From: Gamarada debralockiae
Lineage: Eukaryota > Ascomycota > Leotiomycetes > Helotiales > Hyphodiscaceae
Assembly: GCA_002803225.1 (NCBI GenBank)
Contig: NXFV01000748.1
Span: forward strand, 92,267-156,266
Length of the DNA stretch: 64,000 bases
Reading direction: 5' to 3'
Positions 55,558 through 64,000 of the stretch are shown in pieces. Within the stretch, counting starts at the first letter, position 1; the number at the start of each line of letters is the position of its first letter. A model generated the notes under the pieces. That model did not search any database. It was not told the origin of the DNA and worked only from the letters and a program-made list of their open reading frames with translations. The position numbers and the translations under genes were made by a program.

Positions 55558-57539
55558 ATGCCGAAAAGGAAAGCAGAAACTCTGAATCAGCTCCCAGCTG
55601 TCAATGGGAGCAAGAAGGTCAAACATGGGGAGGCTCCCAAATTAAGCAACCCAAACTTGTTAGATGATAGCGACACAAGCAGCAGTGAAGATGGGTCTGG
55701 CGGGGGGGCTCTGTTGGAAGAACCTGGATTTAAGATCAACGAGGAGTACGCAAAACGATTCGAGTACAAGAAAAAGCGGGAGGAATTACAACGGCGTGAG
55801 TTCATTACCTCTAAAGTCTAACTTCTTATGCTGATTTGTTTCTAGTGGAGGAAAAGTACGAAAAGCCTGCTAAGCCTACCAATAAACAGTATGGAGACAA
55901 GTACGACGAGGACTCGGAGTCTTCAAATGATGAGGACGAAGATGACGATGGTTTCTTGGCCACAGAAGCATTAGACGCCGAGATTTCTGCCACCCTGCAA
56001 GCAATCCGATCAAAGGACCCACGAGTTTACGATGAGAAGGTCACATTCTATGCCCCGATTGAAGAGGATGAAGATGAGGAGTCTGGCGAGACTAAGAAGC
56101 AGAAGCCTATGTTTCTGAGGGATTATCACCGAGAGAATCTGTTGAAGGGCCATACTGGTGCAGAAGATACGGCAGAGGAGGCTGCCCCGAGAACATTCGC
56201 GCAAGAGCAGGATGATCTCAAGAAGTCGATTGTGAAGGAGATGCACGCTACTGCGGAAGAGGATAGCTCGGACGATGGATTCCTGATACCCAAGTCGAAA
56301 CCACAAGCTTTTAGTCAAGGAATACATCCTTCAAGGGCTCCAAAAGTCGCAGTTGATGTCGCGCTTGCCGATAAAGAACCCGAGACTTTCCTCTCAAATT
56401 TTATGGCGGCCCGAGCCTGGGTACCGAACGATGGAGCACGCTTCCAACCCCTCGAGTCGGATGATGAAGAAGAAGACGAACGTGCAGAGAAATTTGAGGC
56501 GGCATACAATTTGCGATTTGAAGATCCTAAAGGCAGTAACGAGATGCTGAAGTCGTATGCAAGAGATGTCATCGCGGCAAAGTCAGTACGTCGAGAGGAG
56601 CCGAATAGTAGGAAGAAGCGGAGAGATGCTCAACGTCAGAAGAGAGAAAGGGAAAGGGCAGAGAGAGACGAGGAGAGGGCGCAATTGAGACGGTTAAAGA
56701 TCGATGAGATGGAGGAGAAGCTTCAGAAGATCAAAAAGGCGGCAGGAATCAGAGGGGAGACTCTCAAGGATGAAGAGTGGACGAAGTTCTTGGACGAGGG
56801 TTGGGATGACGACAAGTGGGAGGCAGAGATGAATCGACGTTTTGGAGAGGATTACTATGCTGAACAGGAGGCTGGTTCGGACAATGAAAGCGATGCTGAG
56901 GAAGTCAATGGCGCCAGCAAAAAGAAGAAGGTCAAGAAGCCGAAGTGGGACGATGATATCGATATTAAGGACTTGATACACGACTTTGAAGAAGACTCAA
57001 ATGAAAAGCCTGCCTTCACGTTGTCTGATTCAGACGAGGAGAATGAGGACGAGGGCCACCTGAAAAAGTTAAAATCTAGCAAGGACCGACAACAAGAGAA
57101 GCTTGCCAAAAAGAAAGTTGCGCGAATCGAAAGAAAGAAAATCGAAGAGTTGGTGGACAGTCGTCTTGATCTCGATCTTCCCCTCAAACCGAAACAAGCA
57201 GCTTTCCGCTATCGCGAAACTTCACCCACCTCCTTCGGTCTTACTGCAAAGGACATCCTCATGGCTCCTGATTCGTCATTGAACCAATTCGCGGGCTTGA
57301 AGAAGATGGCATCATTTCGGGATCCTGAGAAGAAGCGCAAGGACAAGAAGAATCTTGGGAAGAAGGCTAGGCTGCGGCAATGGAGAAAGGAGACTTTTGG
57401 CAATGAGGATGGGCCCGAGATCACTATTAGCACAAGTACTATTGATGTAGCTGAGGATGAGAACGGTGTCGATATTGTCGAAGGCAAGAAAAAGAGGAGA
57501 TCAAAGAAGAATAAGGGTCAGATGTTCGCCGAGGTATGA
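55558..57539 (+). CDS. KRI1: Kri1, ribosome biogenesis protein
   Basis: Two exons (55558-55795, 55846-57539) give 643 residues. The N terminus is acidic and lysine-rich (MPKRKAETLNQLP; SDTSSSEDGSG). The conserved N-terminal part reads KINEEYAKRFEYKKKREELQRLEEKY across the intron, followed by ATLQAIRSKDPRVYDEKVTFY and KPMFLRDYHRENLLKG, which are Kri1 signatures. The C-terminal Kri1 domain has FRYRETSPTSFGLTAKDILMAPDSSLNQFAGLKK and NLGKKARLRQWRKETFG. Kri1 works in the nucleolus with Krr1 in assembling the small ribosomal subunit. Many Glu/Lys-rich coiled segments lie between. The gene pairs divergently with Rab5. Confidence 0.95.
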
Positions 57540-57759
57540 GCTTAGTTGAGGCTATCTGTAAGAATTGACTCTTCAACATGCACTATACTTGTGACTTCAC
57601 ACTTTGTGTCATTCTGATCTATTATGCAAGTCTTATTCAACTCTCCCCTAAATGCCTCAATATTAAATAAAATTCCAAAAAGGTGGGAAAATAATACTAC
57701 ACACGGTGCCAGCCGTCCTATCCCATGCCTTCGCCCAACGATATCCTACCTATTTCGAT

Positions 57760-58592
57760 TCATTCGAACTTGAGAAGAGATGTATCATCAGAGGAACTCG
57801 CGGCAGCACCTGCTGCAATCGTCAAGCCTTGAATCATCTCGCTCGCCATCAAATAGATCATGTACGAGGGGAGAACGAGCCATGCGCCGCTAAATACACG
57901 TCAGAAAAATCCCAAAAGTCAGCACCTCAACTCACTTTGGAATTATCCAAAGGAATAGCAGGTCCTGGAAGTTGTTGTGACCAATGTTCGCGAATCCAGA
58001 GTAATACTCATTCATCCCTAAAGTCGGATTAGTACAAGACCTAATGGGATGGGAGAGAAAACAAACAGTAGAGAGCCGTCTTGCTGACTGTCATCAAAGC
58101 AGCACTGTATCCCACTAACACCGCCAAAGCACCCATCTTTCCCTCCACAGCACGCTGTTGTCCCAAGAAGCCCGCAGTGGCAGGTTTGAGTGCCCCGCGC
58201 TCATGCTTCGCTGACTGCTTTCCATACGCGTACAAAATATACAGATAATAAATGTACATGAGCGACTCGACGATGTTTAACAGTCCTTGCGCAGATGTAA
58301 ACCCATTCTTCTCATTGAATGCCTTCCAGCCATAAATGTAATCCACCCGTCCATACAAATCATAGGGAACGTAGAGAGGCCAATGGAACTTTCCTCCAGG
58401 CATAGTGAGCGGTCGCAGCATCACATAGCCGGTATCCCACGCCACAAGAGGCAGGGAGATGCAGAGCCATATGATTGAGAGGTTCGAGGGGGTATGCGCC
58501 CATTTGCCTTTGCGCGAACGCGACGGGGTCGATCTGGTTGGAGTGAGGTCTGGTTCAGGGAAATCCTTAGGATGTCCGCGTGTTGAGACCAT
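57760..58592 (-). CDS. Multi-pass membrane protein, EXPERA/emopamil-binding-like
   Basis: Three exons (58592-58067, 58017-57936, 57889-57760) give 245 residues. The splices restore ALYWMNEYYSGFANIGHNN and LWIIPNGAWLVLPSYMIYLMASEMIQGL. A hydrophilic Ser/Arg-rich N terminus of about 40 residues precedes at least five membrane spans (LSIIWLCISLPLVAWDTGYVML; LLNIVESLMYIYYLYILYAYG; MGALAVLVGYSAALMTVSKTALYW; DLLFLWIIPNG...). The spacing of spans and the PNGxWLVxPSYM block at the end resemble the EXPERA domain of sterol isomerase EBP and TMEM97, but the catalytic His/Glu pattern is not obvious. The protein is likely in the ER. It is 296 bp head-to-head with the FIT-family gene. Assignment to EXPERA is tentative; that it is a real membrane protein is sure. 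Confidence 0.75.
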
Positions 58593-58888
58593 TTTGAATG
58601 CGATTATGTGCGAATTAGATATATGCAACAAGTTCTTGATATGAATTGCTGCTGTCTGACCAGCAGTTGTGCTGTGAAACTCCTCCCCTGAGAGTTGAGA
58701 TGATCTTCGGAGACAAGACGATCCGTTCCGCGCTTTCGTTTGCCATCACGAACCAAAAACGTCATAGGCGTAGCCTTGCCTTTGCCTCCTTTCAATGACA
58801 TCTGGCCTCCACATCCTGCCTCTGGCTTCGATTGAATAAATTCTTGAGAATACCTGGATCGTCAGACTCATGTTATAGCACTACCAGA
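58593..58888. promoter_or_regulatory. 296-bp bidirectional promoter
   Basis: This lies between the start codons of the EXPERA-like gene (minus) and the FIT gene (plus). No gene or strong repeat. Confidence 0.55.
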
Positions 58889-59964
58889 ATGGATTCGCCT
58901 GCTGGGACACCTCGACGCTCACAGCGACTTCAGAAGTCATCAACACCCTCCACCCCTTCGACGCCTCTAACTCCTAGCACATCGAATGGTCCATCCAAAA
59001 CAACCAAAATGGCATCACGAAGATCGCCTTTCCTCCCAACAACCCTTGAGATGATCGTGCTGTCCATCTACCCTGTAATCCTCGTAGTCGGATCCCTCTT
59101 CGCCCTCCTCGACCCATCCGCACGAGCAGCTCCCTACAACGCAACGACACAATCCCACTTCGCCAGCACCGCGCCCTCCTACTTCGCCAAAAAGTCCAAC
59201 ATCTTCAATCAATTCTTCGTAAAGCAAGGCTGGGCCTGGGTCACATTCAGCTATTTCTTCTTCCTATTCACGCATCCCTCGACTGGTCCCCCAAGCTCTT
59301 TAGCCATAACACCAAGGCGAGTCCGAGGGGCGCTGAGATGGGGGATTGTGACGCTGTGGTGGATATTTGTCACACAATGGTTTTTTGGGCCGGCGATTAT
59401 TGATCGGGGATTTATGCTTACGGGAGGACAATGTGATCTTGTGGAGATGGCGGAAAAGGGGGAGGTGGAGATGGGTGGTACGAGGCAGTTTGTTACAGGG
59501 GTAGCGTGTAAAGCTGTTGGGGGGAAATGGAAGGGTGGTCATGATATTAGTGGGCATGTGTTTTTGTTGGTGCTTGGGAGCATGTTCTTGTTTGAGGAGG
59601 TGCTGCATGTGGTCTATAGATCCACCAGAAACAAGCAGGAAAGAACTGTTTTCATGATGGATGGGGCTGTCAAAAGTGCGGAAGTTGAGGCTCAACGAGA
59701 GGCTGATGGTTCTGGAGAGTGGACATTGGGGTCGAAGATTGTATTTGGGGTTGGAGGACTGAGTTTATACATGCTGTTGATGACGGCTGCATATTTCCAT
59801 ACGTGGTTTGAGAAGGTAAGTTGAAACACTCCAAGTGGTAGGTGCTCGCTAACATGTGCTAGTTCACCGGTTTATTGGTAGCGCTTAGCGGTATATTCGT
59901 TGTATATTACTTACCTCGAGTAATACCTGTAGTGAGAGGCATTATTGGTATGCCAGGAATATAG
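58889..59964 (+). CDS. SCS3: FIT-family protein (Scs3-like), ER lipid-droplet biogenesis
   Basis: Two exons (58889-59815, 59863-59964) give 342 residues. After a Ser/Thr/Pro-rich N terminus come LEMIVLSIYPVILVVGSLFALL, a loop with QFFVKQGWAWVTFSYFFFLF, RGALRWGIVTLWWIFVTQWFFGPAIIDR, and GGHDISGHVFLLVLGSMFLFEEV. The GHDISGH block, holding a catalytic-type His, and the later span YMLLMTAAYFHTWFEK with its His identify the FIT (FITM) family. These proteins act as acyl-CoA diphosphatases in the ER membrane and are needed for lipid-droplet budding and phospholipid balance. Exon 2 supplies the last span and the tail. The start is the first ATG in frame; an upstream extension would need a non-ATG start. 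Confidence 0.9.
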
Positions 59965-60365
59965 GGGAGGAGACTATGGAACGAGATAGTGTAGATATAC
60001 GAATGAATAAATTCCAATCTTGCATTCAACTGGGATGATTGGCAACATGCAACCCTTTCTACCATACTGATTTAAGTCTATCTCTGAATGAAAGCTAGTG
60101 AGTGGTAAATCAGAGGCTGCAGTTACTTCAGACTATGCAGTGTGAGAACCAGTGCAAACAGAATCAAGGTAGCTACCCGATTCGGTTGAGGGATTGCCTC
60201 TCGGTATACTACCTAAAGGCATACCATACCACTTCACCAGATTAGATGGATGACATGATGAAGACAACTGGTAAAAGAGCCAAACGTCTATCCATATTGG
60301 TATGCCAGGAATATAGATCTGCTCTGAAGCGGATGGTGTAGATATAATACCACGAATAAATCTCA
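59944..60365 (+). repeat. Duplicated 3' end of the FIT gene
   Basis: The last codons and stop of the FIT gene (59944-59964) recur exactly at 60296-60316, and the following 50 bases also match in part (GTGTAGATATA, ACGAATAAAT). The second copy lies in non-coding DNA about 350 bp downstream. Confidence 0.7.
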
Positions 60366-61460
60366 AATCCAAGTCCAGGTTTCCATCACAAATGTTGCCT
60401 GAGACAAAAGACAAGCCATGCAGTTTAAATCAGTGCAAGCAGAGCAGACACGTGATGAATTCTCGGCAAATGGCCTAGTTTTCTTTATACTCGTATTTAA
60501 CGAAATGACGAATTTTTGAGCACAAATTGCCGGAATACTACTTGAAGTTATTTGAAATGTTATTTTAGATTAGTGGCGGTTAGAACCTTCTATGATTTAC
60601 TCTCTCGGTAGTACTCGCTTAACAGCAGGAGATCACGTGGCATGGATGAGAAGGCAGCCAAAAATTTTTTTGTAAAAAATAGAAATTTTCTGCCGACACC
60701 CAGAATCTGTGAAGACAAAGTTAAATTTCATTTCATATTCCTCGGCTTGTTAGCAAACTTACTGAACTAGGGATCTTCGCATTTATTATGCCAAGAGTGG
60801 TATACAAGTGCGACTGCAGGTGATCAGCGTCGCTACTATTTTTGAAGTTGCACATAGACTTCAGCTTACCGCGTTACCACTAGATATGATTTAGTAAGGT
60901 TCGATCAACATTAAAATCTGTGTACTAACCTGCGCCATGTCGGCCAGTTTGGCATTATCTTTGATCGAAAACGCGGGTTATTTCGATATATGCGCCTATT
61001 ATCGATGAGCCGAAGCTAGCCTCGGAACATTGCCCGGTTTGGCCGAAATCGTCTGGCTGGCGTCTTCCGTTTTTTGAAGCTTTCTCACTATGTGATCCAA
61101 TTTGAAACTTTCAATTAAAAGGCTGTCTGATTCTAACAGAAATGATGTGACAACTTTTTAATATTAACAGCTGCTTCCTGGCAATCTCCACGCATTACAA
61201 TGCTTCTTTCCTATCCAAAAGAGTGCCACTCTGCTGTCGGCCTTCAAGTGGGGGAGACAGCACAATACCACGTGATCTTTCTCCCCATTTGCAATTTGAA
61301 ATGGCATATATTCACAAAGCCCAACTTTGTCAACTAAAATACACAGTCGAGAGTCCACTCCCGAATCCACGTACTTGTGGAAGCCTTTGCGAAATACCAC
61401 ACGCAAACAACCATACCTACTTCATAAGGCCAATCGTTGTCTCCATCTGATCGCTGGGGC
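60366..61460. other. AT-rich spacer, no gene
   Basis: Long A/T runs (for example 60660-60690), no convincing frame. It precedes a ruined gene. Confidence 0.4.
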
Positions 61461-61532
61461 TATGGCTACTAATACAAGTGGCGATGAGCAACCTGATACA
61501 TCTGTCATCCACACCATTGCTCTTCATTTGTT

Positions 61533-63649
61533 ATGTACCCCAGAATACTATCACTTTATGAGAAAAGCTCTAGGCAGTCTGCAACACAATGCTCTCCGCA
61601 AGAGTGGCTCTGCAGCATCTTTATCCCAGGCAAACATGAGAGAGAGGACGACGACGAGACATGGATTGGCGAATTCTCCCTGTCTGATTGGCAATCTCGG
61701 GTCCTTGTAATGGCGACAAATACGTACAACAAATTACCTGTACCGCAAGATGTACGGGACTGGCAGGCAACAATAGCTCCTGAGCCTTCATCCAGCCCTG
61801 AGTGGGACAGGCTGCGCGAAGATCTTTTCAGCTTTCATGAGCTTCGACGACAGTTCCTTGTTACCGAAAAGAGATGCGGAGAGGAGATATATACTATCAT
61901 GAGAGCCCAAAAGTTCAAGGAGAAAAAGGGTGACAACACTGAGCATGTCCAAAATCAATTGGAAAAGCTGTTCTACCTTCAGTAGGCAGAGGCGAATGCC
62001 GGGCTCATCTCTCGACCTCTCATCTGGAAACGACAGTGACTACCGCAATCGACCGACTCCTGGCGTCGAATTCTATATGGCAGAACCAATCAGTATTGGA
62101 ATATCCCGGAGGAAACTCACAGGTTGGGGCTTATGAGGACGTGATCAAGACGGTGAAGGATACATATGGATTTGAGCATCAATACATCGAACACTACGAG
62201 CGAACGACACCTCTAAAGAGAAATGCCCAATTTTTCTGCAAGAATATCTATGACTTCCTTTCCAGCATTTTCCCACCGAGACAGACCCGTATCTCCCTTT
62301 CATCCCTGGGTTCTTTGGCAGATCGAGACAGACGCTTAGTTGAGATGGCACCTCGGGTGCTGGATGAAATCGACATCAACCTGTTTCATGCCAACTTGGG
62401 AGGCTTTTGAGCATTAGGAGGAGATTGGACCGGCTATCATTGCATCGCTATTCACGGGAATGTAAGGAGATGTTTCGCACATGGAACGTCGACGGATGGA
62501 CGCCTTACATGACAATCTCTTCCACGCTCTGGAGCTCTTCAGGATGCTCGCGAAAAAAGCACTGCCGGGCTCTGACCTACAGAAGATGAATCAAACGTGG
62601 CATAGACTGATGGCCATTGTTGCTATATGTTATGGATGTACTTCTGAACCGGCCTTCTTCCTGAGCACGATGGATCGTCTCATTGACGATCTTGGGACTG
62701 AAAATGGTGAGTACTCTTTGGATATTCCGCATGCCTCGCATTCCCCTTTACGGAGATCTAGCTAAATGTCTGGCAGGCTGTCATTCAAACGCATACCTGG
62801 ATGCATTCGATGACAGCAGTTTGACTATCATCAAGGAAGCAGGGGAACGTCAAATATACCGCGATCTCTCGGGACATGCCTGAAGCATCAAATATGGTAC
62901 AAAGGCGCCATTGTCATCAACTGATCACCGAGCTTGCTCTTTTTATCCGTGGCTATGTAATCATCTCTGCCTCTCTTACATGGCGAGTATTCTCGATGAA
63001 ATCTGCGAGCAGTTAACACGGGTAAGGTTCGAAAACCTCTTCAAATGGAGAGACTATTGTGCTGTTTTTTTGGAGATGAGTTGTCGCTACCATTAGAAGG
63101 CGAAACAGTAAGAGATATTGTGTCTGTGGGAATGAAGGATGCCAGACTAGCGACGACGAGAGAGTGGTCCGTATTCGAACTTGGCCCACTGTCTGTAAGG
63201 TGAACAGAGTTGAAAAATGTAAATGGTAGACGTAGGGAACTGATAGAACCACAAGAGAAGGGGGAATTTGCTCCAGTAAGCGAACATATCCCGTGTTCAA
63301 TTCGAATGGAACTAGCTCTCGTCCTCAACTTGGACTACGTGAAGGAATATAGGCCAAATTCATACAAGACTCTGCAAGAATATCGCTCCGCAATCATGTT
63401 CTTGGCAGTTCGCAATCACCAAAGGCACGAACTTCCCAAATACTAACTCAAAGCCTCTACCGTGACTCACAGAGTCCAGGCGATATGCTGTGGAAGAGTA
63501 TGGTATCCCAACCACCGGCACATTTCTGGTGTTTGACCGCATCGACTTTGATCTCGCTAATCTCGAACAACTCATTGATATTGGCGCCGCTGCAATACCC
63601 ACTATCAAGATGGCTGAGGTGAAACAGTCACACCGCGGATGGCAATAGA
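61533..63649 (+). pseudogene. Decayed gene of unknown family
   Basis: Protein-like reading jumps frame several times on the plus strand. Frame A 61533-61985 (EDDDETWIGEFSLSDWQSRVLV ... QNQLEKLFYLQ) ends at TAG, yet the same frame reads on (AEANAGLISRPLIWKRQ) to TGA at 62037-62039. A second frame carries VTTAIDRLLASNSIWQNQSV to DEIDINLFHANLGGF (62036-62410). A third gives RRRLDRLSLHRYSRECKEMFRTWNVDG, and the first frame returns with DALHDNLFHALELFRMLAKKALPG (62481-62700). A possible true intron follows (GTGAGT at 62706, CAG near 62777). Further pieces reach SRRYAVEEYGIPTTGTFLVF (about 63480-63540). Gaps between frames are too small for introns. CAG to TAG is a C-to-T change at CpA, as in RIP. 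I do not know the family. Confidence 0.55.
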
Positions 63650-63939
63650 AGCGGATGAAGGCCAACTGTGTATGCGGATTTTACCTGTAAGTCGTGGAGA
63701 TAGTGCTAATGAATGAAGCCACTTGCAATCAATTATGCCACTGATCTCGTAATCTCCCTTCTCCTGTGAGATGTGAAAATGTATGGATGTGTTGTGCTTG
63801 CCTCTACCTCTGTTAGAGGCCTATATGAGCATCACTCGTTTCAATCGCCATTGCTCATTCTAATGGGCGACTTGTCTCCATGGAGGTTGAAGAGAACGTG
63901 CTCAACGATCTTTCTGTGCCTGACTCGATTTTCGACCGA
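63650..63939. other. Spacer before the terminal repeat array
   Basis: No recognised gene. The short open frame 63773-63955 runs into the repeat array. Confidence 0.3.
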
Positions 63940-64000
63940 ATTCGAATCGCCCTAATTCGAATCGCCCTAATTCGAATCGCCCTAATTCGAATCGCCCTAA
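63940..64000. repeat. 15-bp tandem array with CCCTAA, running off the window
   Basis: Four exact copies of ATTCGAATCGCCCTA (63940-63954, 63955-63969, 63970-63984, 63985-63999) with the array still in phase at the last base. The junction of units contains CCCTAA, the complement of the fungal telomere repeat TTAGGG. Each unit also holds the palindrome TTCGAA. Confidence 0.95.

Noticed and set aside
1..64000. CRISPR arrays, prophage, insertion sequences, bacterial operons
   Set aside because: The window is plainly eukaryotic; tandem repeats present lack spacer structure.

Overview
This window is nuclear DNA of a filamentous ascomycete (Pezizomycotina). A leotiomycete is my best guess from the overall look of the proteins, but no rRNA or marker gene is present to fix it. 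Most genes are broken by 46-70 bp GT-AG introns with fungal branch sites (CTAAC/CTGAC type). The housekeeping set is typical of such fungi: MED10, STM1/HABP4, SIP3, KRI1, a Rab5, a FIT-family protein and a HAK potassium transporter. Exon boundaries were inferred by joining reading frames at splice consensus sites. For almost every gene the summed exon length is an exact multiple of three.

Layout: 1-11.3 kb is gene-dense. It holds a cut-off coding tail, a RidA-family protein, MED10, a low-complexity nuclear protein with a KEN box, a bZIP factor with a probable GC-AG intron, and STM1. From 11.3 to 17.7 kb is accessory and partly decayed: a CorA-like membrane protein, a broken BTB-domain gene, twin palindromes and an 11-bp minisatellite. 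From 17.7 to 22.3 kb lie a mitochondrial CDF metal transporter, D-xylulokinase and an unknown protein. From 22.3 to 31.6 kb the DNA is sparse: two back-to-back MITEs, an unknown 341-aa protein, and a three-exon gene for a 71-aa secreted cysteine-rich protein whose first exon is only 12 bases.

From 31.7 to 59.9 kb the window is again rich: a secreted GH3 beta-glucosidase, a DUF3074 coiled-coil protein, SIP3 (BAR-PH-GRAM-VASt), a Zn2Cys6 regulator, a HAK/KUP potassium transporter, a secreted repeat protein of nine DFEYD cores (Kex2-type precursor), Rab5, KRI1, an EXPERA-like membrane protein and a FIT/Scs3 protein. Rab5/KRI1 and EXPERA-like/FIT are two close divergent pairs. From 60 to 64 kb the DNA is AT-rich, holds a gene ruined by stops and frame changes, and ends inside a 15-bp tandem array containing the telomere-like hexamer CCCTAA.

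The most unusual item is the secreted repeat precursor at 52772-53520: signal peptide, nine near-identical acidic tyrosine-containing cores, and lysine-rich spacers ending in KR. It has the form of fungal Kex2-processed peptide precursors (the class that includes dikaritin/ustiloxin-type RiPPs), but no tailoring gene (UstYa/DUF3328) is seen beside it. Xylulokinase and the beta-glucosidase together suggest growth on plant cell-wall sugars. The small cysteine-rich protein and the peptide precursor suggest secreted signalling or host interaction, which remains inference.
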